A stretch of DNA of 64,000 nt from Streptomyces violaceusniger (GCA_005405945.1 BJHW01000001.1:2666001-2730000), one strand, 5' to 3'; positions 1 through 12,663 are shown, counted from the first letter of the stretch. Numbers and translations: made by a program. The notes: generated by a model not told the origin, from the sequence alone.

Positions 1-904
1 GAAAGACGCCGCTCGGCATCTCCTGGTCGAGGCCGTTCACGATGTCGGTCGTCGAGTGGGCCGCGCTCCAGTCCGACATGACCCAGCCCTGGAAGCCCCA
101 CTGCTCCTTGAGGATCGAGTTGAGCAGTTCGTCGCTGCCGCAGCCGTGACTGCCGTTCACCGAGTTGTACGAGCACATCACCGCACCGGCGCCGGCCTTG
201 ACGGCGGCCTCGAAGGCGGGCAGCTCGATCTGACGCAGGGTCTGCTCGTCGACGTTGACGTTCACCCCCATGCGGTTGTCTTCCTGGTTGTTCTCCGCGT
301 AGTGCTTGACGGTGGCGATCAGGCCCTGGCTCTGAACGCCCCCGATCTCGCCGGACACCATGCGGGAGCTGAGCAGCGGGTCCTCGCTGAAGGTCTCGAA
401 GTTCCGCCCCGCGTACGGCACGCGGATGATGTTCGTCATCGGTGAGAGCAGGACGTCCTGGCCGAGGGCACGGCCGTCGCGTCCGATGACCTGGCCGAAC
501 GTACGGGCCAGTCGGTCGTCGAAGGACGAGGCGAGCGCGACCGGCGCCGGCATCGCGGTGGCGTGCGCGTTGACCCGGACGCCCGCCGGACCGTCGGTGA
601 GCCGCAGTTCGGGGATGCCCAGGCGGGGAACCCCGGGGATGTATCCGGCCTGGCCGAGGGCACGGGGATCGGTGCCTCCATGGACGAAGGACAACTTCTC
701 GTCCAGCGACATCCGGGCGATGAGGGCAGCGACGCGGGGAGACACGCTGACGGTGCCGCGAGCGTCACCCGCGCCCACGCCCGAGGCGCCAGGGGCCACG
801 GCCGTGCCCGCGGCAAGGAGCATCGCGCTCGCTCCCGCGATCAGGGCCGTGCGGCGCAACCGGCCTCTGCTGCGACGTCGTACCGATGTCCCATTGGACT
901 CCAT
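1..904 (-). CDS. Glycoside hydrolase family 3 (beta-glucosidase-like), 5' part, cut by window edge
   Basis: About 301 residues are visible and the C-terminal half lies beyond the left edge. A basic N-region followed by a hydrophobic stretch (residues 12-45) looks like a secretion signal. The GH3 N-terminal barrel follows: MSLDEKLSFVHG near residue 65, RLTDGPAGVR, SPMTNIIRVPYAGRNFE, KHYAENNQE (conserved KH), and MSDWSAAHST close to the edge, whose Asp is the family's usual nucleophile. The ATG at 904 follows GAGGAG by a few bases. GH3 enzymes release terminal glucose, xylose or arabinose from oligosaccharides. Beside arabinofuranosidase and galactosidase genes this one probably finishes hemicellulose side-chain breakdown. 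The exact sugar specificity cannot be read from this half. Confidence 0.9.
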   Translation of the reverse strand, partial: MESNGTSVRRRSRGRLRRTALIAGASAMLLAAGTAVAPGASGVGAGDARGTVSVSPRVAALIARMSLDEKLSFVHGGTDPRALGQAGYIPGVPRLGIPELRLTDGPAGVRVNAHATAMPAPVALASSFDDRLARTFGQVIGRDGRALGQDVLLSPMTNIIRVPYAGRNFETFSEDPLLSSRMVSGEIGGVQSQGLIATVKHYAENNQEDNRMGVNVNVDEQTLRQIELPAFEAAVKAGAGAVMCSYNSVNGSHGCGSDELLNSILKEQWGFQGWVMSDWSAAHSTTDIVNGLDQEMPSGVF

Positions 905-972
905 GCCGACTCCTCACCAAGGAAAACATTCGACGTTTGAGCTGGACTGGGGTGTGTCCGCCGTGCGGCCGG

Positions 973-1817
973 CTACCGGGACTGTTCGAAGAGCCAGTCG
1001 ATGACCACGTCGTTCTCGTACGTCTGGGCCCATGCGACGTGTGGGCTCACCGGTGTCGTTCCGGGCGTATGGCTCGTGAACAGGACGTGACTGCGCGCGG
1101 CCCGGGCCTGCCGTAGGAGCTCCCGCGACCGGGCCTCGAATCGCGCCTTTGGCAGATCGTCGGCCCACTCTCCGCTGACCGGTGCACCGGCGGCCTCGAG
1201 CGCGTTCATCAGTGTCCAGGTACCGGGGTTGCCGAACCGGCCCTCCCGGTAGGGGACGGCCGGGTCGTCGACGGAGTGGTCGGCCCACATCGGAAGGTGC
1301 GTGATCCTCTCCATGGCGGCCGGGTCGCCCCAGCCGGCCGTGGGCACGGCAGCCGCGAACACCTCGGGTCGCTTCGCCAGCAGGCTGTAGATGCCACGCC
1401 CGCCTGAGGACAGGCCGACGACGTAGAGCCTGTGTCCACGTTGCGGGAGTGCTCGCTCACGAAGGTGTCAATGAGTTCGATCAGCGCGGCCTGGACCTCG
1501 GCGTCGGTCCAGTCCGTGCCGTCGGGTCCGTCCATGGGACGGGGCAGAGGGATCTGCGGAGAGAGGACGAACGCGGGGTCGCGGCGCTGTCGTTCCAGTT
1601 TGGCGAACGTGACCGCGATCCGGTTGGAAGTGGGCTGGGTCATGTTGTTGTCCGCGACTTCGCCACCGCCGTACAGGGTGACGACAAGCGGGTACCGCGT
1701 GCGCTCGGATGTCGCTGCCGTGGTGTCGGCGGCCGCGGCGTTCGCCGTGCTCACGGCCGGCGCCGTGACCGCACCTGCCGTGACGGTGAGCACCGTGCGT
1801 CTGGTGATCCCTCTCAT
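973..1817 (-). pseudogene. Secreted alpha/beta-hydrolase (COG4099-type esterase), one frameshift
   Basis: Two reading frames join into one protein of about 281 residues if a single base is restored near 1428. The N-terminus has a twin-arginine-like signal (GITRRTVLTVTAGAVTAP). The first frame gives RYPLVVTLYGGGE, an oxyanion-type loop. After the break the other frame gives LYVVGLSSGGRGIYSL (GxSxG nucleophile), then WADHSVDDPAVP (acid region) and a C-terminal YENDVVIDWLFEQ. This order matches the predicted peptidase/carboxylesterase group found among polysaccharide-degrading genes. The ATG at 1817 has GAGG upstream. The gene lies 68 bp upstream of the GH3 gene on the same strand, so they may be co-transcribed. 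The span is 845 bp, as expected from a 1-nt deletion. The substrate is unknown, perhaps an acyl or feruloyl decoration. Confidence 0.7.
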
Positions 1818-2775
1818 GGGTCCTCGTCTCAGTCGGTGGGGCACCCGGACCAGGTGCCTCTGTGTGGTCCCGGCACCCGACTCCGGACTCCCGGAAGCAG
1901 GCGGCACGTTGTGGGCCCGAACGGCACATGCGGTGTCCGCGGCCGACGGAGGCTCCACTCGGGCCCGGGACGCCGGTCACGAGGAGAAAGCACCGGCCAC
2001 CAGTGCACCGACGGACATGACGAGGGTGGTGGCTGAGCCCAGGGCTGCCAGCATGGCGGCGCTCGCTTTCTCGGGGACGGCCCTCGGCGGCGGTGGGCGG
2101 GGCTGGTGGGACAGACCGAGGTGTTACGCGAGAGTGTCGAAGCACCAACGGATCCGTGTCCAGCATCAAACCGAGATCTGTTCATGCGATAAGCGCATCA
2201 ATTCACGCAGGTGCGCACTGTACTCGTGGGCCGTGGACCACCTTGCGTCAGCTGGCGGCGTACACGGCCGTCGCCCGGGCCGCGACCTCGACCGCAGCGA
2301 GAAGCCGGGCGACCTGAGCGGGGTTCGGGACGCAGCACGCCGGGGGCCGAGTACGCAGCCCCCGGTTCGACGAAGGCTGGCGTAAGGGTGGCCAGAGCAG
2401 CTGCCGGAGTGCAGGCGACTTCCGGGGATCGTGGGAGCCCCGACGGCCTCTCCGCCACCGATACAGCCACCGCCACCGCTCCCGAGCACACCTGAGCGGC
2501 AAGGGCCGCGGCGGCCCCCGGCGCAGGCCCTGTCCGCCTCACTGCGCCGCAAGCCGGTGTTCTTCCAGTCTCTACGGGCAGAGCCGCCCCCGGCTTCATC
2601 GAAGTGATGAGCGACGGCCGCGCCGAACAGCAGACCCTGAACGACACGACGCCACACCGGCGCATTCGTCCGCTTTCATGATCCGGGCCCGTAGCACGTG
2701 TACCACCAGTAGACGAAGAACCTGCTGGTGAGCTACTCGCCGAAGAAGCTGGGCTTCTTCCGGAGGGGCCACGTT
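1818..2775. other. Intergenic region, no convincing gene
   Basis: Almost 1 kb between the two esterase genes. Several overlapping frames are open on both strands, as expected at this GC content, but none shows a recognisable domain, a good ribosome-binding site and a plausible length together. A short hydrophobic peptide frame starting at an ATG near 2054 (minus strand) resembles a signal peptide but stops after about 25 residues. An 8-bp inverted repeat with a 3-nt loop lies just before the larger hairpin at 2776. Confidence 0.4.
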
Positions 2776-2812
2776 GGTTGCCTGGAGGGAGTTCAGTCCC
2801 CTCCAGGCAACC
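2776..2812 (-). terminator. Strong hairpin, probable terminator of the CE1-CBM13 gene
   Basis: A perfect 14-bp stem (arms 2776-2789 and 2799-2812) encloses a 9-nt loop, 55 bp beyond the stop codon of the minus-strand esterase at 2867. There is no long U-run, which is common for actinomycete terminators. A second 8-bp hairpin, GAAGAAGC/GCTTCTTC, lies immediately to its left. Confidence 0.65.
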
Positions 2813-2866
2813 TCAGGCTCGAGGGCGGCGCCAGGCCCGCACGATGCCACTGCCCGGCCCGGCGTG

Positions 2867-4234
<1,368 letters not shown>

Positions 4235-4320
4235 TCAGGCCGCGGCGATGGTCCATTCGTTGTTGGTGCTGGAGTTCGGTGTCCACATCCCCGGTTCGGC
4301 ACCGCTGGGCTGCGGCGCGC

Positions 4321-4394
4321 GTCATGGACGGGTCCCGCTCCCCTGCTCGGGCGGTGGCGTCATGGACGGGTCCCGCTCCCCTGCTCGGGCGGTG
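4321..4394. repeat. Tandem duplication of a 36-bp unit (38-bp period)
   Basis: Bases 4321-4356 and 4359-4394 are identical over 36 bp and separated by two bases. The repeat lies between the GH54 stop codon and the CE1 esterase start, outside any gene. Confidence 0.85.
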
Positions 4395-4409
4395 CGGCGC
4401 GGTGGCCCG

Positions 4410-4437
4410 CCGGGGCGGCGGTCGGATGCCGCCCCGG
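4410..4437 (-). terminator. Hairpin downstream of the first GH54 gene
   Basis: A perfect 10-bp GC stem (CCGGGGCGGC at 4410-4419, its complement at 4428-4437) with an 8-nt loop lies 26 bp past the minus-strand stop at 4463. It probably ends transcription of the arabinofuranosidase gene. Confidence 0.6.
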
Positions 4438-4462
4438 TGTCGAGCGCGGGTCTCTCACAAGG

Positions 4463-5995
4463 TCAGCTCAGTGACCATTGCTGGTTGGATCCCCCGTTGC
4501 AGGTCCACAGTTCGACAGGGGTGCCGTTCGCGGTGGCGGCGCCGGTCACGTCCAGGCACAGGCCGGACTGGGCGTTGGTGACGGTGCCGTCCGCGTTGAG
4601 GTTCCACTGCTGGTTGGTCTGGCCGTTGCAGGCCCAGGTGATGACCTTGGTACCGGGGCCGGTCCCCCGGCCGGAGGCATCCAGGCACAGCCGACTGCCG
4701 CCGGAGTACACGGTGAGCTCCTGGGAGGCGGTCTTCGACCAGGTCTGGTTCGCCGCGTCGGCGCAGTCGCGGATCTGGGTCTGCGTACCCGGCGTCGTGG
4801 ACGCGCCCGGCACCTCCAGGCACCTGCCCGCACCCACCGCGCGCAGCGCACCCGTCGTGTTGCCACCGCCGCCGCCCACCCCGTAGCCGGCGGCGGTGAT
4901 GGCGGCCTGCACGGCGTTCTCGGTGGCGTCGGAGGGGTAGCCCGCCGTCATCGCGCCTTCGAAGAACTCGCCGGTACCCGAGACACTGTTGTCGCCCCCG
5001 GTGCCGAGCAGGACCGAACTGTCGAGCTTCATCGGTGAGTAACCGCTCGGCAGGGGACCGGAGAAGGTGGTGGTCAGCCCGCCGCTACTGCCGTTGCCGT
5101 ATTTGAGGGTGAAGTTGCTGGTGCCGTTGTTCTTCAGCCACGCGCTGTCAAACGGGTAGTGCACACCGGTGTTGTTGGGGTCCTTGTTGGAGCCGGTGTT
5201 GGTGTGGTACATGCCGTTCTCCAGATCGGCTTCGACCCACGGGCCGTTGCCGGTGCACCCGTTGAACCAGCAGGCGTTACCCCAGTAGATGGCGTTCATG
5301 GTGGCGTTGCCGGTGTCGGTGTGGGAGTTCTCCCCGCTGCCGTAGTCGAAGCAGCACCACTGGTTGGTGTAGTCCGACGACGTCACCATGTAGATGCCTT
5401 CGGGCTGGGAACCGGTGGCCACACCCTTCGCGTGGTCGATCCGGTAGCCGACACCTTGCTTGACCTTGACGCCGAAGACCTGGTGGCCGGCCGCGGTCAC
5501 CGGCAGGGCCATGGCGTCCGCCCCGACGTCGGATCCGCCCGGGCCAGGGCCCTTCCAGAAGCCGCCCCAGGAGATGGGCAGGTCGTTGTGCTCGGTGGTC
5601 TGGTCGTAGATCTTGGTGATCGTGCACGACGTGCCCGAGCAGAACGAGACCTGGGAAGCCGCGTCGGCGTATCCGCCCGCGTCGAGCACCGCGATGTCGC
5701 GGTAGCTGTGATCGGATGACCGCTGGATCTGGTACAGCGGCCCGTTGTACGACGCGAAGAGGGCCCTGGTGGTGGAGTGCGCCGTCACACACGGCGTACC
5801 GCCCGCGGCGTAGATGTCACACGGAAGCGACGCGTCCGCCGCGCGGTGGGCCGCCGGGTGGATGGTGGCGGTGGTCCGGGGGTGCGAGGATGTGGCGAAC
5901 GCCGGCGCGCCGAACGCGGCCAGGGCCATCGCCAGGGCGACAAGGAGTACGGCTTTCCCTCTCCTTCGCCGGGGATGGACGGCTGGTTCGATCAT
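4463..5995 (-). CDS. GH54 alpha-L-arabinofuranosidase with CBM13 lectin
   Basis: 510 residues from the ATG at 5995, chosen because GAGGAGG stands at the right distance and a signal peptide follows (RRRRGKAVLLVALAMALAAF). The catalytic domain (about residues 55-375) is the arabinofuranosidase B type: PCDIYAAGGTPCV, HSTTRALFASYNGPLYQI, FCSGTSCTITKIYDQT, QWCCFDYG, NGPWVEADLENGMY (conserved Glu region) and LLGTGGDNSVSGTGEFFEG (conserved Asp region). A Gly/Asn linker leads to a three-repeat ricin domain ending NQQWSLS. Fungal family members usually carry CBM42 instead, so this is the bacterial CBM13 arrangement. It should release arabinose side chains from arabinan or arabinoxylan outside the cell. 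A second GH54 gene lies at 10574-12168. Confidence 0.9.
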   Translation of the reverse strand: MIEPAVHPRRRRGKAVLLVALAMALAAFGAPAFATSSHPRTTATIHPAAHRAADASLPCDIYAAGGTPCVTAHSTTRALFASYNGPLYQIQRSSDHSYRDIAVLDAGGYADAASQVSFCSGTSCTITKIYDQTTEHNDLPISWGGFWKGPGPGGSDVGADAMALPVTAAGHQVFGVKVKQGVGYRIDHAKGVATGSQPEGIYMVTSSDYTNQWCCFDYGSGENSHTDTGNATMNAIYWGNACWFNGCTGNGPWVEADLENGMYHTNTGSNKDPNNTGVHYPFDSAWLKNNGTSNFTLKYGNGSSGGLTTTFSGPLPSGYSPMKLDSSVLLGTGGDNSVSGTGEFFEGAMTAGYPSDATENAVQAAITAAGYGVGGGGGNTTGALRAVGAGRCLEVPGASTTPGTQTQIRDCADAANQTWSKTASQELTVYSGGSRLCLDASGRGTGPGTKVITWACNGQTNQQWNLNADGTVTNAQSGLCLDVTGAATANGTPVELWTCNGGSNQQWSLS

Positions 5996-6012
5996 GGCGA
6001 CCTCCTCTGTGG

Positions 6013-6036
6013 CGGTGCCGCCCCACGGCGGCGCCG
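6013..6036 (-). terminator. Hairpin between GH27 and GH54 genes
   Basis: A 10-bp GC stem with one G-T pair (6013-6022 against 6027-6036) and a 4-nt loop lies about 100 bp after the GH27 stop and just before the ribosome-binding site of the next gene. It could be a terminator of the upstream gene or part of the next gene's leader. Confidence 0.45.
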
Positions 6037-6134
6037 AAGCTGCCAGTGGTCGGTGCGGAGGTCCCGGCTGTCCGTGGCGGGCAGGCCCCGCGGGAGGGCC
6101 CGGCCGGTGCTGGGCCGAGGCGCGGAGGGGGGAC

Positions 6135-7784
6135 TCATCCCAGCGTCCAGCGCTGGCTGCTGCTGCCATTGCAGGTCCACAGCTCGGCGAGGGTGCCGTC
6201 AGCCGTGGCCCCTCCGGCGACGTCCAGGCACAGACCGGACTGGACACCGGTGATCGTGCCGTTCGAGTTCAGCGTCCACTGCTGGTTGGTCTGGCCGTTG
6301 CACGACCAGATCTCCACCTTCGTCCCGGGGCTGGTCCGGTTGTCGTAGGCGTCCAGGCACATCTGGCGGCTGCCTGAGTAGACGGTGAGCTGGTCGGAGG
6401 TGGAGTGCGTCCAGGTCTGGTTGTCTCCGCCGTGGCAGCTCCAGATCTCCACCTGGGTGCCGGCGGTCGTGGTCGAGTCCGGTACGTCCAGGCACTTGCC
6501 GGCTCCCACCGCGTGCAGCGCGCCGGTCACGCTGGTGCCGCCGCCACTGGTGCCGCCCGCGACCCGGTACATCACCGTGCCGTGTGCCGGCACCGAGGCG
6601 CTGATCGTGCCGGAGGTGGTCGAGGACGCTCCCGACCACAGGTCGGTCAGCGCGTAGGCGGACGCGCCGGACTTCCCGATCGCGGCCGCGGTGGTGGTGA
6701 TGGTCGCCGTCGAACCCGTCTCGTTGAACAGCGCGACCGACACGTCCCCATTGGCCAGCGGCTTGGCCAGCACGTCCAGGCCGCCCGAGGAGGAGACCAT
6801 GGTGCCCTGCTTGCCCAGAGGATCCTGGTCCACCGCGATCACCCGGGAGTTGGTCAGCGTGGACAGGGTGTCCGCACTGGCCGAGGGGATGTTGGTGCCC
6901 GCGATCAGCGGCGCGGCCATCTCCGCCCACAGGCTGAACTCGCTGCGGCTCTCGGTGGCCGTCAGTGAGCCGTTGCCGACCTCCAGCATGTCCGGGTCGT
7001 TCCAGTGGCCGGGACCGGCGTAGGAGGCCAGCCCCACGTTGCTGTGGAAGATCGACAGCATGCTGGAGAAGCTGGCGTTGATGTCCCCGGTGGTGCGCCA
7101 GCTGTTGCCCACCCCCGCGCCCCAGGTCCACACGTTCTCCTGGCCCCAGTTGCACAGGCTGAACAGAATCGGCCGGCCGGTGGCCGCCAGGGCGTCACGC
7201 ATCACGGTGTACCGGGTCCGCGCGGGCGCCCCTGTGTTGTTGCAGTTGTCGTACTTCAGATAGTCCACGCCCCAGGAAGCGAACGACTGCGCGTCCGTGG
7301 TCTCGTGCCCCAGGCTGCCCGGATACCCGGCGCAGGTCGCGGTGCCCGCGTCCTCGTAGATCCCCAGCTTCAGCCCCAGCGAGTGCACGTAGTCCGCGGT
7401 GCCCTTGATGCCGTCCGGGAACTTGGCCGGGTCCGGCACCAGGCGGCCGCCGGAGTCGCGGCTGTGGGTCATCCAGCAGTCGTCGATGTTGACGTACGAG
7501 TAGCCCGCCGCCTGCATGCCGTTGGTGTGCATCGCCTGCGCGGTGGACTTGATGAGCGACTCGGAGACGTTGCAGCCGTACGCGTTCCAGTCGTTGAAAC
7601 CCATCTGCGGGGTCAGCGCGAGCCCGTTGCCGAGTGCGGCGGCGGGTCGCGCCGTTCCGAGGGAGACGAGGGGAACGGCCGCGGTGAGCAGCACGACCGA
7701 GACGATGAGCGTCAATGTTCTGCGCAAGGACATCCGCGGGGACAGCGACAACCGTCGCCTGGCTCTCGCAGTGGACACGGGCAT
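6135..7784 (-). CDS. GH27 alpha-galactosidase with CBM13 lectin
   Basis: 549 residues. Signal peptide to about residue 48. The GH27 barrel begins LALTPQMGFNDWNAYGCN, with YSYVNIDDCWM, the nucleophile motif DYLKYDNCN and the acid/base region SWRTTGDIN, then GHWNDPDMLEVGNG. A C-terminal beta domain (about residues 325-415) leads to a three-repeat ricin B domain ending SQRWTLG. The ATG at 7784 has GGAG upstream; an internal ATG at residue 18 lacks one. The enzyme removes terminal alpha-galactose from galactomannan or galacto-oligosaccharides outside the cell. Neighbours on both sides are also secreted polysaccharide enzymes on the same strand. Confidence 0.93.
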   Translation of the reverse strand: MPVSTARARRRLSLSPRMSLRRTLTLIVSVVLLTAAVPLVSLGTARPAAALGNGLALTPQMGFNDWNAYGCNVSESLIKSTAQAMHTNGMQAAGYSYVNIDDCWMTHSRDSGGRLVPDPAKFPDGIKGTADYVHSLGLKLGIYEDAGTATCAGYPGSLGHETTDAQSFASWGVDYLKYDNCNNTGAPARTRYTVMRDALAATGRPILFSLCNWGQENVWTWGAGVGNSWRTTGDINASFSSMLSIFHSNVGLASYAGPGHWNDPDMLEVGNGSLTATESRSEFSLWAEMAAPLIAGTNIPSASADTLSTLTNSRVIAVDQDPLGKQGTMVSSSGGLDVLAKPLANGDVSVALFNETGSTATITTTAAAIGKSGASAYALTDLWSGASSTTSGTISASVPAHGTVMYRVAGGTSGGGTSVTGALHAVGAGKCLDVPDSTTTAGTQVEIWSCHGGDNQTWTHSTSDQLTVYSGSRQMCLDAYDNRTSPGTKVEIWSCNGQTNQQWTLNSNGTITGVQSGLCLDVAGGATADGTLAELWTCNGSSSQRWTLG

Positions 7785-7873
7785 GATTCATCACTCCTGG
7801 GCCGGGTTGCGGAAGGAGGCGCCCACTCCCGGGGCGCGTCCGCCGGGCGTGGTGCCGGTACGGCGGGTGACGT

Positions 7874-8698
7874 TCACGTACGCCGGTTCACGGGGCCCAG
7901 GAGACCGGAAGCGCGGTCCGCCGCTGATGAATGCCGCACCTGGCCACGCACGGGACGGGGCGGTTTGATCCAGCCCGCCGCGTCCGCGGCCTGGACCCCC
8001 GCGTTGAAGGCGTCCGCCATCTTGCGGAAGCCGTTGTCGTTGGGGTGCAGGGCGTCCGACAGGTCCGCGGCGGTCAGAGCGCTCATGTCCACCAGGCGTA
8101 CGTGCTTGCCGGCGGCCTGCTCGGCCTGGACGATTCCGGGGAGCTTGGCGTTGAACGCGGGCCGGTGGGCCTCCTCGGTACCGCTGGTGGAGACGATCAG
8201 GGTGCCGACGAGGACGGTCGCGTCGGGCGCGTCCCTCGTGATCTGGTCGATGAGTGCACGGAGCCGGTCGGGGGCGGTCGGGACCTGATAGTTGCCGTTG
8301 AGATCGTTCGTGCCGATTTCCAGGGTGACGACATTCGGCCGGTAGCGGGCCAGCACGGAGTCCGCGATACCTGCTATCTGGTCGATCCGCCAGCCGGAGT
8401 GGCCTTCGTTGTCCGGGTCGGACATGGACCCGTTGCGTCCCGAGCCGACGAAGTCCACGGCGTGTCCCTCGGCCGCCAGACGGTTCCACAGGAAGCCCCG
8501 GTAACCATTCCCGGACGGGCTGCCGACGCCCCAGGTGATCGAGTTGCCCAACGGCATCAGCCGCAGGTCGGCGGGCGCGGTGGCCCGCGCGGCGGGGCGC
8601 GGCGCCTCGGTGGTGGTGACGGCGGTCGCGGGCCATGCGGCGCCCACGCCGAGCGCGGCCGTCAGCGCCGCGGCCAAGGGGACCCAGTACTTCTTCAT
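7874..8698 (-). CDS. Secreted SGNH/GDSL hydrolase (carbohydrate esterase-like)
   Basis: 274 residues. MKKYWVPLAAALTAALGV is a signal peptide. The SGNH blocks are all visible: LRLMPLGNSITWGVG (block I, with GNSI in place of GDSL), DFVGSGRNG (block II Gly), LEIGTNDLNGN (block III Asn) and DALHPNDNGFRKMAD (block V Asp and His). This set is typical of actinomycete acetyl-xylan and rhamnogalacturonan acetyl esterases. GAGG precedes the ATG at 8698. The context of hemicellulases favours sugar O-deacetylation, but the substrate is inferred. Confidence 0.88.
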   Translation of the reverse strand: MKKYWVPLAAALTAALGVGAAWPATAVTTTEAPRPAARATAPADLRLMPLGNSITWGVGSPSGNGYRGFLWNRLAAEGHAVDFVGSGRNGSMSDPDNEGHSGWRIDQIAGIADSVLARYRPNVVTLEIGTNDLNGNYQVPTAPDRLRALIDQITRDAPDATVLVGTLIVSTSGTEEAHRPAFNAKLPGIVQAEQAAGKHVRLVDMSALTAADLSDALHPNDNGFRKMADAFNAGVQAADAAGWIKPPRPVRGQVRHSSAADRASGLLGPVNRRT

Positions 8699-8838
8699 CA
8701 GCGTTCCTCACTGGTGCGGGACGGTGGATGGGTGAACGAGCCGCCGGTCCGTGCGGGCCGCTCGACACTGCCCGGCGTCGACACGGAATTCGTGCCTGGT
8801 TCGTGCCGATCGGGAGCGAGGGTCCGGGCGCGGGCCGG

Positions 8839-10337
8839 TCAGCGGGGGGTGAAGTCCTGGTTGCTGCCGGCGGTGTCCTTGCAGGGCCATTGGTCGAGCC
8901 GCTGGCCCAGGCCGCTGCCGCCGCCGTAGACGTCGAGGCACAGACTGTCGCTGCCGATCACCAGCTGGTGGTAGCCGGTGGGGAAGCCGCCACTGTCGGT
9001 GTGGTTGTTCCCGTTGGCATTGGTGAGCGCCCAGTTACCGGCGTCCTGCACCACGTTGCGGGACACCGTCAGGTACCGGGATCCCTCGTCGAGGTACAGC
9101 GCGGTGGTGTGGTTGTTGCCGTACATGTAGTTGTCGCTGATCACCGAGCCGGGGCTCGCGGACAGGCTGTAGATGCTGCCGCCGTCGAACATCGCCTTCT
9201 TGGTGTCGAAGACCAGGTTGTGGGAGACGGTGTTGTTCTTCAGCGTCGTGGGCGTGCTGTAGACGGGCTGGTAGGCGTACGTTCCCCGGTTGACGTAGTC
9301 CTGGCTGCCGCCCGGGGCGTTGATGCCCCGGCCCCAGCCGATGTCGATCCCGTCGTAGGGAAGGTGGTCGCATTGGTTGTGGGTGATCGTGGCGTTCGTG
9401 ACGTACGTGGACAGGATGCCCGCGGTTTCCTTGTAGTCGGTGCCCACCCCGCTCACCCGGTTGTTGCTGACAGTGATGTCATGGTTGGTCATCTGCGGGT
9501 TGCCGGGGTGGTGCGCGTCCGGCTGGATCCCGCCGACCTGGATGCCACTGCCGGCGATGTCGGTGAACGTGTTACCGGTGATGGTGATGTCGCCCGCGCC
9601 GAGTCCGGTGCCGGAGGCCGTGGCGGCACCGTCGTTGCCCACGCCCAGTCCGGCCTGCCCGAGTTCGGAGAAGGTGTTGCCGGAGAACGTGATGCCGGTG
9701 GCGGCGGAGACCTGTACGGCCGCGGGCATCTGCACCCAGTGGTTACGGGTGGCCTCGAACTGCGTGCAGCCCGACGTGCAGGTGCTCAGCCCGTTGGCGG
9801 GCATCGCGTGGGCGCCGGTGATGTGCGCGCCGCTCTGCTGGTCCGCGTAGCCGTCGGATCCGCTCGGGCCGAGCCAGGAGGTTCCCGTGAACCGGATGCC
9901 GGCGAATCCCAGGCCGGTCGCCGGTGAGCCGTAGCTGCCGCTGATGCCGAGCAGGCTCTGCAATTGGGGCAGTTCGACATCGAGGCCATTCACGTACAAC
10001 TGGCGCGTGTTCACGCCGGTGCCGATGTGGGCCGACCAGATGCCGCTCGATTGAACATGTACCTGCCAAACACCCCGGCCAGGTAGACCACGACGTCCGC
10101 ATCGGCCGAGAGCTGGTGCGCGGGCCGCTGCGCCTGGTCGATCGTCGCGAACGGCTGCCCGGCGGTGCCGTCCCCGCCGGGATCCGCACCCGGAGCCACG
10201 TACAGGGCGGCGGCCGGCGCGTGGGGCTCGGCCGGTACGGCGAACGTGGCCGCGGCCGTGGCCAGGCTCCCGGCCAGTAAGGCGAGCACAGCTACGGGGG
10301 CGGCCCAGAGGCCGCGGAGCGCTCTGGCTCCGGACAT
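8839..10337 (-). pseudogene. Secreted right-handed beta-helix protein, internal deletion plus frameshift
   Basis: The first frame gives a signal peptide and the usual start of secreted beta-helix proteins (LYVAPGADPGGDGT, PFATIDQAQ, DADVVVYLAG). Near 10060 the reading moves to another frame at SSGIWSAHIGTG, followed by TRQLYVNGL and many beta-helix coils (DITITGNTF, HDITVSNNRVSG, NATITHNQCDHLPYDGIDIG, NNTVSHNLV, VISDNYMYGNNHTTALYLDE). Relatives have roughly 40 residues between these two blocks, so a segment is missing as well as the frame. A single ricin-like stretch (SLCLDVYGGGSG) closes the protein. The second ATG (10337) is chosen because GGAGG lies 6 nt upstream of it. Such proteins are often polysaccharide lyases or hydrolases; activity is unproven and this copy looks inactive. 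Confidence 0.75.
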
Positions 10338-10534
10338 CGTCATCCTCCAGTGGTGGCGCGTGGGAACCGGTGGCGCCGGGGCGGTGTGGCGTTGTTCGCC
10401 GTCGAAGCCGCCTGCGTGACGCGCCCCCTGCCGGGTCCGGGCGAGGGGAATACGGCGATTCGGCCGGACGGTCGGAAGATCCGGGAGGTGCCGCCGGGCG
10501 CCGGGCACGCGGATGCCCGTATCCGGTGGCGAGT

Positions 10535-10566
10535 GGCCCGTGACGGTGGTGAGCCGGCCACGGGCC
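10535..10566 (-). terminator. Hairpin downstream of the second GH54 gene
   Basis: GGCCCGTG (10535-10542) pairs perfectly with CACGGGCC (10559-10566), just past the minus-strand stop at 10574. It is a plausible factor-dependent or intrinsic terminator without a U-run. Confidence 0.45.
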
Positions 10567-10573
10567 GGTCACG

Positions 10574-12168
<1,595 letters not shown>

Positions 12169-12192
12169 CTGATCTCCCTACCGTGCCGGCGC

Positions 12193-12239
12193 GACCCGAT
12201 CGGGTCGTCTGTGGTGGCGCTGACAATCCGGAAGCGCTT
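12193..12239 (-). promoter_or_regulatory. Palindromic operator candidates upstream of GH54
   Basis: Two palindromes lie 25-71 bp upstream of the GH54 start: GACCCGATCGGGTC (12193-12206) and AAGCGCTT (12232-12239). The second fits the AANCGNTT core recognised by many LacI-family sugar repressors, which control most Streptomyces glycoside hydrolase genes. No LacI gene is present in the window. Confidence 0.5.
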
Positions 12240-12349
12240 GAAGGTGCCGTTTCCACAGCGAGATTGCAGAGAGGGTTCGGGGGGAGACGGTGCTCCCGGC
12301 TTCGTGGACTGTCAAGAGTGCGGAGTCACTTGTTGCGAACCTTGTCGCG

Positions 12350-12359
12350 GAATCGATTC
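12350..12359. promoter_or_regulatory. LacI-type operator candidate GAATCGATTC
   Basis: A perfect 10-bp palindrome containing the AANCGNTT core, about 180 bp upstream of the GH54 start codon. The same 10-mer recurs at 12678-12687. Confidence 0.45.
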
Positions 12360-12663
12360 GACGGCCGATTCCGGCAGTTCGGGACCGATCGGGACGCTCG
12401 AACAGTCCCGGGGCGGCGGCAGGCGATGGGTGGCCGGTCTTCCCATCGGGCGGGCCGCGCGGGCCTGCCCGACGGCGGGCCGCCGATTGTGGGTGACTGC
12501 CCATCATGCGGGTGAGCAGGAACGCAGCCGCCGAGCTCATGTGGCGAAGGGCCGATTCGGAGAGCACCAGCCCAAGCAGCGGGGGCTTCGGGCCGCTCGT
12601 CGGCGCCGCCGTCGCTTCACGGCACGGGATTGACCCCGCATTCCGCCGGTCGTAGTATCCGTC

